Positions 6,524 to 12,227 of a stretch of 12,227 nucleotides of DNA are shown here, one piece after another (position 1 is the first letter of the stretch; each line of letters begins with the position of its first letter). Location: positions 1 to 12,227 of the forward strand of contig RFPK01000031.1 in assembly GCA_009926195.1 (NCBI GenBank), written 5' to 3'. Both the position numbers and the translations under genes were made by a program. The notes under the pieces were generated by a model. It was not told the origin of the DNA and did no database searches. It was given only the letters and a program-made list of their open reading frames with translations. The DNA is from Synechococcaceae bacterium WB4_1_0192. GTDB lineage: Bacteria > Cyanobacteriota > Cyanobacteriia > PCC-6307 > Cyanobiaceae.

Positions 6524-6690
6524 GAGCCGCGATCAGGCCCGTAGCGACGCCCATAGTGTTGACGATCCGGCAGCCGAACGGCGAGGATCCTTGTTTGTCT
6601 TTCGATTGCCGTGCGGCAGGCCGAATGACGCCCGGTCCTCCGGCTTCATGAGCCGGTGAGCCACGTCAGCCTGACCACGCCCGAGTTCCC
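6524..6690. promoter_or_regulatory. Divergent upstream region of kaiA and rplU
   Basis: These 167 nt must hold the promoters of both the clock operon and rplU-rpmA. A TTGACG box (6559-6564, plus) resembles a -35 element, but no good -10 follows at the usual spacing. A locally less GC-rich stretch (about 6589-6607) stands out. Near rplU a hairpin CCGGCT-TCATG-AGCCGG (6640-6656) could form in the leader. I see no clear RpaB-type HLR1 repeat. Assignment of the individual elements is weak; the regulatory role follows from the gene arrangement. Confidence 0.5.
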
Positions 6691-7065
6691 ATGAGTACCG
6701 ATCCTTCCAACGCCGCATCCACGGGCGCAGCGGCTCCCTACGCCATCGTCGAGACCTCCGGCACCCAGGTCTGGGTTCAGCCGAACCGCTACTACGACCT
6801 GAACCGCATCCACGCTGACGTGGACAGCACCCTCACCCTCGAGAACGTGCTGCTGGTGAACGACGGCCAGTCCGCCAGCGTTGGTCAGCCCTACGTGAAG
6901 GGCGCCACCGTGGAACTGCAGGTGATGGCCCACCGCCGCGGCCCGAAGGTGATCGTCTACAAGATGCGCCCCAAGAAGAAGACCCGCCGCAAGAACGGTC
7001 ACCGTCAGGAGCTGACCCGCGTGATGGTCAAGGCCATCAGCGTCGGCGGCAAGGCGCTCGCCTGA
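6691..7065 (+). CDS. rplU: 50S ribosomal protein L21
   Basis: L21 is a large-subunit protein that binds 23S rRNA. The product is 124 residues against about 103 in E. coli. The conserved part starts at YAIVETSGTQ (about 17-26), continues through ENVLLVNDGQ and GATVELQVM, and ends with the basic signature YKMRPKKKTRRKNGHRQ (about 90-106) and LTRVMVKAI. The first 16 residues are an Ala/Ser/Thr-rich extension (MSTDPSNAASTGAAAP). The ATG at 6691 is used because it is the only start before the conserved block. rpmA follows after 59 nt on the same strand, the classical rplU-rpmA pair. No strong ribosome binding site is seen. Confidence 0.97.
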   Translation: MSTDPSNAASTGAAAPYAIVETSGTQVWVQPNRYYDLNRIHADVDSTLTLENVLLVNDGQSASVGQPYVKGATVELQVMAHRRGPKVIVYKMRPKKKTRRKNGHRQELTRVMVKAISVGGKALA

Positions 7066-7124
7066 GCGAGCCGATCCGGCCTCCCCTCAGCTCTCCAGAC
7101 ACCAGCTCCCCACCCCTCTGAACC

Positions 7125-7388
7125 ATGGCCCACAAGAAAGGCACCGGCTCCACCCGCAACGGCCGCGACTCCAACTCCAAGCGTCTTGGCGTCAAGCGTT
7201 ACGGCGGTGAGACCGTGAGCGCCGGCTCGATCCTGATCCGCCAGCGCGGCACCTCGGTGCTGCCCGGCCTGAATGTGGGCCGCGGCTCCGACGACACCCT
7301 GTTCGCCCTGACCGACGGCGTCGTCAGCTTCGACACCATCAAGCGCGGCCTGCGCAGCCGCAAGCGCATCAACGTCGCCATCGGCTGA
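7125..7388 (+). CDS. rpmA: 50S ribosomal protein L27
   Basis: L27 is a small basic ribosomal protein whose N-terminus reaches the peptidyl transferase centre. The 87-residue product has the classic start MAHKKGTGSTRNGRDSNSKR, with no removable N-terminal extension of the Firmicutes type. The core includes GGETVSAGSILIRQRGT, PGLNVGRGSDDTLFAL and a basic C-terminal region. Length and sequence are typical. It is the second gene of the rplU-rpmA unit and is followed by a strong intrinsic terminator. Confidence 0.98.
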   Translation: MAHKKGTGSTRNGRDSNSKRLGVKRYGGETVSAGSILIRQRGTSVLPGLNVGRGSDDTLFALTDGVVSFDTIKRGLRSRKRINVAIG

Positions 7389-7397
7389 AGCCAGCGA

Positions 7398-7422
7398 ACC
7401 CTGAGTGCATCCACCCTGAGTG
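7398..7422 (+). repeat. Short tandem direct repeat after rpmA
   Basis: ACCCTGAGTG occurs at 7398-7407 and again at 7413-7422, a 15-nt period, between the rpmA stop and its terminator. It is probably a small local duplication; no function is evident. Confidence 0.5.
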
Positions 7423-7432
7423 AATGCAACGG

Positions 7433-7461
7433 AGCCGGTGCTCAGGAGCACCGGCTTTTTT
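7433..7461 (+). terminator. Intrinsic terminator of rplU-rpmA
   Basis: A perfect 10-bp stem, AGCCGGTGCT (7433-7442) with AGCACCGGCT (7447-7456), closes a CAGG loop and runs directly into six T (7456-7461). This is a textbook rho-independent terminator for the plus strand, 45 nt after the rpmA stop. There is no U-run in the opposite direction, so it should not serve the facing methyltransferase gene. Confidence 0.92.
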
Positions 7462-7486
7462 GTATCCCCTGGAAAACCCAGGCAGA

Positions 7487-8266
7487 TCAGAGCGGCCGAT
7501 AGGCGCGGGTGGTGATCAGATAGGGGTGAAACACTTCCAGAAAACGGCTCTGCAGCGTGCGGAAGAACCGCTCCACCAGCTGCGGATCATCGAAGTGGAA
7601 CGGATATTCCCCCCCGAAGCCCTTGAAGAAGTACCAGTTGAGCAGGGCAATGCCCTCGGGCTGCAGGCGTTCGGCAAACTGCTCCAGCTGGGCCGACGGA
7701 TCACTGAGGTGCTCCAGAACATCCAGACAGACCAGCGTGTCGAACCGGGCCGGCAGGGCTGCGGCATCCAGATCGCGGAAGCAGCGCACCCGACCCGCCA
7801 GCCCCAGCTCAACAGCCCGGGCCTCCACGAAGGCCCGGTTGTGGGGATTGAGATCGACGAACCACACGGTCTCCACCTGCGGCAGGGCAGCCGCCGCCAG
7901 GGCGTGGCTGCCGATACCGCCGCCAAAATCGAGCACATGGCCGTGCGCAAACGACTGCTGCAGGCGCAGGGTGTCGGCGATGTAATCGGCACTGCCCAGA
8001 TGCCAGGCGGCAAGCTCCAGCAGGTGGCCATCGCCCACCGTCTCCTCATAGAAGGCACCGGCGCGTTCCGGATCGAAGGCGCCGGGATGCAGGGCCGCCA
8101 GCTGATCGGTGCTGCTGGGCAGACGCTCGCTCAGCTGCGCCAGGCTCAGTCCGAGGTGGTCCGCCAGTTGGCGACGCAGATCGAAACCGTCCGCCAGGAA
8201 GCGCTCGGGCGTGAGTGCCGGCAGGCCGGCGACCTGGGGAACTGGGGGCAGCGGTGATGGGCTCAT
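7487..8266 (-). CDS. Class I SAM-dependent methyltransferase, substrate unknown
   Basis: From the ATG at 8266 the product is 259 residues. The SAM-binding motif I is VLDFGGGIG (111-119). An acidic second strand follows in FVDLNP (D138), and the motif IV-like segment LDVLEHLSDP spans 181-190. This pattern defines a Rossmann-fold class I methyltransferase of the Methyltransf_11/25 type. The N-terminal about 100 residues (RLPSSTDQL, YEETVGDGHLLELAAWH) look helical and may set the substrate, which cannot be named from sequence. The C-terminus is aromatic-rich (NWYFFKGFGGEYPFHF). The frame extends upstream to 8596 but would run through truB, so the ATG at 8266 is preferred. It is divergent from truB, faces the rpmA terminator and appears monocistronic. 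No signal peptide or membrane segment is seen. Confidence 0.85.
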   Translation of the reverse strand: MSPSPLPPVPQVAGLPALTPERFLADGFDLRRQLADHLGLSLAQLSERLPSSTDQLAALHPGAFDPERAGAFYEETVGDGHLLELAAWHLGSADYIADTLRLQQSFAHGHVLDFGGGIGSHALAAAALPQVETVWFVDLNPHNRAFVEARAVELGLAGRVRCFRDLDAAALPARFDTLVCLDVLEHLSDPSAQLEQFAERLQPEGIALLNWYFFKGFGGEYPFHFDDPQLVERFFRTLQSRFLEVFHPYLITTRAYRPL

Positions 8267-8344
8267 GCCCCGCACCGTAGGCGCTGGGTGATGGCCCCTT
8301 GCCATCCCGGCGCGGTGCAACAGTGCCTGCAGCGCAGCGCGGGC

Positions 8345-8350
8345 AGAGGA
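8345..8350 (+). promoter_or_regulatory. Shine-Dalgarno deciding the truB start
   Basis: AGAGGA lies 3 nt before the ATG at 8354. The frame is open further upstream to a GTG at 8288, but that start lacks such a site and adds residues unlike TruB, so the ATG at 8354 is favoured. Confidence 0.6.
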
Positions 8351-8353
8351 ACC

Positions 8354-9262
8354 ATGGGGGCGGCAGCGAGCACGGATCAGGAGCAGCCCTGCGGCTTTCT
8401 GGTGCTGGACAAGCCCGCCGGGCTCAGCTCCCACGCCTGCGTCAGCCAGGTGCGCCGCGCCTATGGCCTCAGACGCGTCGGCCATGGCGGCACCCTCGAT
8501 CCGGCCGTGACCGGGGTGCTGCCGATCGCCCTGGGCCCCGCCACGCGCCTGCTGCCCTACCTCAGCGGCGATAAGGCCTACCGGGGTGTGATCCAACTGG
8601 GTCTGACCACAGGCAGCGACGACCTGGACGGGGAGGTGCTGGAGCAGCGCCCCCTGCCCGTGCTGGAGCGCAGCGACCTGGAGCGGGCCCTGGAGGGCTT
8701 CCGCGGCACGATCGCCCAGCGCCCGCCGCAGGTCTCAGCCGTGCATGTCAACGGCGAGCGGGCCTACGCGCGTGTGCGCCGCGGCGAGCAGCTGGAGCTG
8801 GCGCCCCGCAACGTGACGATCCACGGCCTGGAGCTGCTCGGCTGGGATCCAGGCAGCGGACAGCTGGAGCTGGCGGTGCGCTGCTCCGCCGGCACCTACA
8901 TCCGCTCCCTGGCGCGCGACCTGGGTGCGCAGCTCGGGTGCGGCGGCTGCCTGGCGAGCCTGCGACGCACCGAGGCGCTCGGCTTCGGCCTGGAGCGGGC
9001 GGTGCCGCTGGAGGCGCTGCAGCAACAGCCCGCCCCGGCCCTGATCAACCCACTGGAGGCCCTAGCCGCGCTGCCCCGGCACCAGCTCGGCGAGGCCGAT
9101 CTGGTGGGCTGGCGCTGTGGCCGGGCCCAGCCGGCCCAGGCGGCGCTGGAGGTGGGTTGCGCCGTGGTGGTGGTGGGTCCGGATGGCAACCTGGCCGGCA
9201 TGGCCAGCGCCAGAGGCGACGGCCAGCTGCAACCGCGCCTGGTGCTGCAGGCCGCCGGCTGA
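8354..9262 (+). CDS. truB: tRNA pseudouridine-55 synthase TruB
   Basis: TruB converts U55 of the tRNA T-loop to pseudouridine and can act as a tRNA chaperone. The product is 302 residues from the ATG at 8354, normal for the family. The N-terminal block LVLDKPAGLSSH (16-27) is followed by the catalytic motif RVGHGGTLDPAVTGVLP (41-57), with the nucleophile Asp49. Further family blocks are YRGVIQLGLTTGSDDLDGE, PPQVSAVHVNGERAYARVRRG and CSAGTYIRSLARDLG. The last about 70 residues form the TruB C-terminal region. yebC follows after 38 nt on the same strand and is probably co-transcribed. No oddities are seen. Confidence 0.97.
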   Translation: MGAAASTDQEQPCGFLVLDKPAGLSSHACVSQVRRAYGLRRVGHGGTLDPAVTGVLPIALGPATRLLPYLSGDKAYRGVIQLGLTTGSDDLDGEVLEQRPLPVLERSDLERALEGFRGTIAQRPPQVSAVHVNGERAYARVRRGEQLELAPRNVTIHGLELLGWDPGSGQLELAVRCSAGTYIRSLARDLGAQLGCGGCLASLRRTEALGFGLERAVPLEALQQQPAPALINPLEALAALPRHQLGEADLVGWRCGRAQPAQAALEVGCAVVVVGPDGNLAGMASARGDGQLQPRLVLQAAG

Positions 9263-9300
9263 CCCCCACAACCGTTCCTTCTCCCCCATCCGCACGCACC

Positions 9301-10074
9301 ATGGCCGGCCACAGCCGATGGGCCCAGATCAAGCGCACCAAAGCGGTGGTGGACGCCAAGCGCGGCGCCGTGTTCACGCGGCTCGGCCGCGAAATCATGG
9401 TGGCGGCCCGCGCTGGCGCCGACCCAGCCGGTAATTTCCAGCTGCGCACCGCCATTGAAAAAGCCAAGGCGGCCCGGGTCCCGAACGCCAACATCGAACG
9501 GGCGATCGCCAAGGGCTCCGGCCAGGGCGGCGGCGGCGCCGACCAGTTCGAGGAGGTGCGCTACGAAGGCTATGGGCCCGGCGGCGTGGCGGTGCTGATC
9601 GAATCGCTCACCGATAACCGCAACCGCACCGCCGCGGAGCTGCGGCTGGCCTTCAGCAAGAACGGCGGCAATCTCGGTGAGACGGGCTGCGTCGGCTACC
9701 TGTTCGAGCACCGCAGCGTCGTGCGGCTGGAACAGCCGGACCTGACGGAGGACACGCTGCTGGAGGCGCTGCTGGAGCTGGAGGAGCAGGGAGGCCCAGC
9801 CGCCCTCGGCTACGAGCTCGACGGCGAAGGGGCTGATGTGTTCGCCGCCTTCGAGTGCCTGGAGGCCCTTCAGGACGGGCTGCGGCGCCTCGGCTGGCCC
9901 GTGAGCAGCTGGGAGCACCGCTGGATCGCGCAGACACCCTGCAGACTGGAGGATCCCACCGCGCTGGCGGGCTGCCTGAAGCTGCTCGATGCCCTAGAGG
10001 AGCTCGACGATGTGCGCAGCGTGACCTCCAACCTGGATGCGGACGAAGCGCTGATGCAGGCGGTGCTCAGCTGA
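9301..10074 (+). CDS. yebC: YebC/PmpR/TACO1 family protein
   Basis: The product is 257 residues from ATG 9301, slightly longer than the usual about 245. It begins with the family hallmark MAGHSRWAQIKRTKAVVDAKRG, except that it is interrupted here: MAGHSRWAQIKR then TKAVVDAKRG. Next come FTRLGREIMVAAR, NANIERAIAKGSG and the domain-2 block YEGYGPGGVAVLIESLTDN with NGGNLGETGCVGYLFEH. Family members have been described as transcription regulators (PmpR, YebC) and as translation factors in bacteria and mitochondria (TACO1), so the role here is undecided between the two. The frame is open upstream through truB, but the conserved MAGHS start fixes the N-terminus. It lies 38 nt after truB. Its last 8 nt overlap the 3' end of nagB on the other strand. 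Confidence 0.95.
   Translation: MAGHSRWAQIKRTKAVVDAKRGAVFTRLGREIMVAARAGADPAGNFQLRTAIEKAKAARVPNANIERAIAKGSGQGGGGADQFEEVRYEGYGPGGVAVLIESLTDNRNRTAAELRLAFSKNGGNLGETGCVGYLFEHRSVVRLEQPDLTEDTLLEALLELEEQGGPAALGYELDGEGADVFAAFECLEALQDGLRRLGWPVSSWEHRWIAQTPCRLEDPTALAGCLKLLDALEELDDVRSVTSNLDADEALMQAVLS
9502..9509. repeat. HIP1 octamer GCGATCGC
   Basis: Second exact copy in the window, inside yebC. Confidence 0.6.
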
Positions 10075-10888
10075 GTCGCAGGGCGGACGCAGCGTCGGCA
10101 TCCACCAGCACCCGCAGGCATGGATGGGTCTGCAGCCAGCTGGCCGGCACCCCCGGCTCGGGCGACTCCTGCAGGCTGCGCCGCAGGATCTCGGCCTTGG
10201 CCCCGCCCGTCACCACCAGCAGCACCTCCCGGGCCGCCAGGATTTCAGCGGTGCCGAGGGTGATCGCCCGCTCCGGCACCGCAGCCGGATCCGCCCCGAA
10301 GGCGGCGGCGTTCTGGTGGCGCGTGGCTGGACTGAGCTCCAGGCAACGGGACGGGGCGTGCCGCGGGCATGGGGGCTCGTTGAAACCCACATGGCCATTG
10401 CTGCCCAGGCCCAGCAGCTGCAGGGCAATGCCCCCAGCCGTAGCCACCGCCGCGCCGTAGCGCCGTGCTTCCACGTCGGGATCGGCGGCCAGGCCATCAG
10501 GCAGCTGCAGGCAGCCGGGCGCCAAGCCGAGGGGAACCGCCAGGGCTGCGGCCATCTCAGCGGCAAAGGAACCTCGATCGGCCGCCCCCAGCCCGACGTA
10601 CTCATCGAGGTTGAAGCTGCACCACCTGGACAGCAGCCGCTGGCACCGGGATTCGCTCCACTGAGCGACCTGGCGGCGCAGGGCCGCATACACCGGCTGC
10701 ATCGTGCGCCCCGTGGCCAACCCCACCGGGCCACCCGCTTCCAGAGCCTGCAAGAGCAGTCCGGCCGCCCGTTCAGCCACCCCATCCACAGCGGCGGCGA
10801 CTTCCAGGGTGGCGCCGGGGAGGCCCGCCAGGGGCTGCTGGCTCAGGTCAGGGCTGAGAGCGGGAGGCGGTGGCCACGACCTGGGCAT
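10067..10888 (-). CDS. nagB: Glucosamine-6-phosphate deaminase (NagB family)
   Basis: NagB converts glucosamine-6-phosphate to fructose-6-phosphate and ammonia, feeding amino sugars into central metabolism. From the ATG at 10888 the product is 273 residues. The phosphate-binding segment is GLATGRTMQPVYAAL (56-70). The catalytic block is SFNLDEYVGL (91-100), where D95 corresponds to the general base D72 of E. coli. The signature LGLGSNGHVGFNEP (159-172) carries H166 and E171. Near the end are ITLGTAEILAAREVLLVVTG and TGGAKAEIL. At the position of E. coli D141 there is Asn164. The start at 10888 has GAGGG 6 nt upstream; an ATG at 10894 has that site too close. The gene overlaps the spoIID-like gene by 41 nt upstream and yebC by 8 nt tail to tail. 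A related sugar-phosphate isomerase (6-phosphogluconolactonase family) is less likely given FNEP. Confidence 0.9.
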   Translation of the reverse strand: MPRSWPPPPALSPDLSQQPLAGLPGATLEVAAAVDGVAERAAGLLLQALEAGGPVGLATGRTMQPVYAALRRQVAQWSESRCQRLLSRWCSFNLDEYVGLGAADRGSFAAEMAAALAVPLGLAPGCLQLPDGLAADPDVEARRYGAAVATAGGIALQLLGLGSNGHVGFNEPPCPRHAPSRCLELSPATRHQNAAAFGADPAAVPERAITLGTAEILAAREVLLVVTGGAKAEILRRSLQESPEPGVPASWLQTHPCLRVLVDADAASALRLS

Positions 10889-12227
10889 CAGCATCCCTCG
10901 TCTGAACACCTGTTGAGCCTGACGCAGCGACCGCCACCCCCGCCAGCTGGCTGTAAGGCGTGAGCTGGGTGCCGCGGTAGTAGTGCCGGAGGATCGCGGC
11001 ATAGCTCTCGCCGCGGCGGGCCATGCCGTAGGCCCCCCACTGGCTCATGCCGATGCCGTGGCCGAAGCCGCGTCCGATCGCGACCCAGCGGGGCCTGACC
11101 ATCGCTGCAGCGGGCGCCATGGCACTGGACGGGGCCTGGGCTGGAAGGCTTAAGGCCGGCAGTGGCGGCGGCACCGGAACTGGAGTGATCGCCGCCGCAA
11201 CCGGCAGGCCAGAGGCGACGGGCAGGGAGGTGCCGACGGGAAGAGCGGTGGCGGAGGAGGGAAGCTCCTGCTCAAACCGCACCCAGGTGCTGCGCAGGCC
11301 CAGGCGGCTGCGCAGGGCGGCACCGCTGAGCAGAAGCTGACCGCCTGTGCCCAGCACCCGCACCTGGCGCACACGGCCGGTTGCGGTGGTGGAGAGCACC
11401 TCGATGCCGCGCATGCCGCCGATCTCGGCAAAGGCGGCCTGCAGCTGGACTGGATCCAGGGGCTGGCGCCACTGATGCACGGGCGAGTCCTGGTCAAAGT
11501 CCGGGACGCTGACGAGGTAAGGAAGCTGGGTGGACCAGAGGTCGCCGCTGCTTTCGGTGCTGCCGCCGCTGCTGCTGTGGAACACCGCGTCGATCAGGCC
11601 GCTGCCGTAGGTGAGCACCAGACCGCGGGTGGCCTGGACCGCCTGGCGGGTGGAGGGGGTCTCCGCCTCGATCCCCCGATACACCTGGCTGGCCACGGTG
11701 GCCTTGAGGTCGTAGGCGGCCGCAGGCCTGCGGGCCTTGAGGGCGTAGGTGCGGGCAGCCACCGCCTGGGCCTGCAGCGCGGGCTGGGGCCAGCTGGCGG
11801 GCATCTCGCTGCCGACCACGCTGGTGAGATAGGTCTCGAGCGGCACGTGGTTGATCACCTGCACGTCGTTACCACGCACGAGCAGCTGCAGCCGACCGCG
11901 ATAACGGCGCTGATTCAGCGCCAGGGCCGGGTCGGGTCCGGCGCCGGGACGGGGCTCGATCCACAGCTCCGCCGCCGCCAGCACACCGGAGTGAGCCACG
12001 TCTGCCAGGGCAATCGAGCTGGGATCGGCCAGGGCCCGCGCCTCCAGCCAGGAGCCGTTCACCCGCAGCTGCAACGACTGACCAGGGCGCAGATCCTGAA
12101 GCACGCGCCCCTGGCGATCGCGCAGGCGCAGTCCCTCCGCATCGGCCGCCGCCAGGGTCAGGGCAGGGGCCTCCTGCAGGAGCACCCGCAACTGAGGCTC
12201 GGCCGGACTGGCCGCTGCGGCGCCCGT
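10848..12227 (-). CDS. spoIID: SpoIID/LytB-type peptidoglycan protein (5' end outside window)
   Basis: SpoIID-domain proteins cleave glycan strands lacking stem peptides or enhance amidases in the cell envelope. The visible 459 residues have no start; the frame is open to the window edge. It begins in what looks like the end of a signal peptide (TGAAAASPAEPQ), followed by LRVLLQEAP. The SpoIID core includes VPLETYLTSVVGSEMPASW, with the catalytic-type Glu at visible residue 141, then QAQAVAARTYAL, ATVASQVYRG and VFHSSSGGSTES. A Pro/Ala/Ser-rich stretch (about 323-378) interrupts the fold before the closing motif GRGFGHGIGMSQWGAYGMA (about 385-403) and the segment HYYRGTQL. The tail of about 35 residues looks disordered. 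A TTG at 12191 is in frame but mid-homology, so it is not taken as the start. The stop lies inside nagB, suggesting one transcript with it. Confidence 0.88.
   Translation of the reverse strand, partial: TGAAAASPAEPQLRVLLQEAPALTLAAADAEGLRLRDRQGRVLQDLRPGQSLQLRVNGSWLEARALADPSSIALADVAHSGVLAAAELWIEPRPGAGPDPALALNQRRYRGRLQLLVRGNDVQVINHVPLETYLTSVVGSEMPASWPQPALQAQAVAARTYALKARRPAAAYDLKATVASQVYRGIEAETPSTRQAVQATRGLVLTYGSGLIDAVFHSSSGGSTESSGDLWSTQLPYLVSVPDFDQDSPVHQWRQPLDPVQLQAAFAEIGGMRGIEVLSTTATGRVRQVRVLGTGGQLLLSGAALRSRLGLRSTWVRFEQELPSSATALPVGTSLPVASGLPVAAAITPVPVPPPLPALSLPAQAPSSAMAPAAAMVRPRWVAIGRGFGHGIGMSQWGAYGMARRGESYAAILRHYYRGTQLTPYSQLAGVAVAASGSTGVQTRDADAQVVATASRSQP
10895..10899 (-). promoter_or_regulatory. 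Shine-Dalgarno deciding the nagB start
   Basis: GAGGG on the minus strand lies 6 nt before the ATG at 10888 and directly abuts the ATG at 10894, favouring the downstream ATG. It sits inside the spoIID-like coding sequence. Confidence 0.55.
12114..12121. repeat. HIP1 octamer GCGATCGC
   Basis: Third exact copy in the window, inside the SpoIID-family gene. Confidence 0.6.

Noticed and set aside
5741..6544. Plus-strand frame of 267 residues opposite kaiA
   Set aside because: Gln/His/Leu-rich shadow of kaiA with no domain.
7443..7486. rpmA terminator as bidirectional for the methyltransferase gene
   Set aside because: The reverse strand has no T-run after the hairpin, so only plus-strand termination is supported.
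8267..8596. N-terminal extension of the methyltransferase to 369 residues
   Set aside because: It would run antisense through the certain start of truB, and the added residues show no methyltransferase character.
8938..9300. Upstream extension of the yebC frame through truB
   Set aside because: The Arg/Pro/Gly-rich residues are a shadow of truB; the MAGHS motif marks the true start.
10124..10963. Plus-strand frame of 279 residues opposite nagB
   Set aside because: Antisense to motif-supported NagB with no motif of its own.
1..12227. Idea that the window is circular, joining the left-edge signal peptide to the SpoIID gene cut at the right edge
   Set aside because: Both are on the minus strand and the halves look complementary, but from GTG 109 the left fragment leaves one extra base, so the frames do not join. 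The gene content is chromosomal.

Overview
The window comes from a GC-rich cyanobacterium, most likely a Synechococcus/Cyanobium-type picocyanobacterium. A complete kaiA-kaiB-kaiC clock cluster identifies the phylum. It sits next to purD and an NblS/Hik33-type sensor kinase on one side and rplU-rpmA on the other, an arrangement I recall from marine and brackish Synechococcus and Prochlorococcus. Intact kaiA argues against Prochlorococcus, which has lost that gene. Three exact HIP1 octamers (GCGATCGC) are compatible with a cyanobacterium, but three in 12 kb is not strong enrichment. Assignment below this level is inference.

Layout. At the left edge (1-109, minus) a possible gene start encodes a signal-peptide-like sequence. 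It diverges from purD (177-1499, plus), which is followed 57 nt later by nblS (1557-3605, plus). nblS converges with the clock operon, read on the minus strand as kaiA (6523-5615), kaiB (5615-5268) and kaiC (5187-3643). kaiA shares a 167-nt divergent upstream region with rplU (6691-7065) and rpmA (7125-7388), which end at a clear intrinsic terminator (7433-7461). A class I methyltransferase gene (7487-8266, minus) is divergent from truB (8354-9262) and yebC (9301-10074). yebC meets nagB (10067-10888, minus) tail to tail with an 8-nt overlap. nagB overlaps the end of a SpoIID-family gene (10848-12227, minus), whose 5' end lies outside the window.

How the genes relate. KaiA, KaiB and KaiC form the post-translational circadian oscillator, and all key KaiC motifs and phosphosites are present. 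NblS is the stress/light sensor kinase that signals to RpaB, so two global regulators are neighbours. rplU, rpmA, truB and yebC are translation-related. SpoIID (peptidoglycan glycan-strand cleavage) and NagB (amino-sugar phosphate deamination) overlap and may be linked through cell-wall turnover.

No mobile element, CRISPR array, tRNA or rRNA is visible. The most unusual structure is at the kaiA-kaiB junction. KaiA carries a tail of about 30 residues beyond the usual family end. The tail is encoded in part by a perfect 17-bp inverted repeat with a 1-nt centre. It ends in a 1-nt stop/start overlap with kaiB, preceded by an 11-nt Shine-Dalgarno sequence that fully complements the 16S rRNA tail. 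kaiC, by contrast, has no good ribosome binding site, and its first half is markedly less GC-rich than its neighbours.
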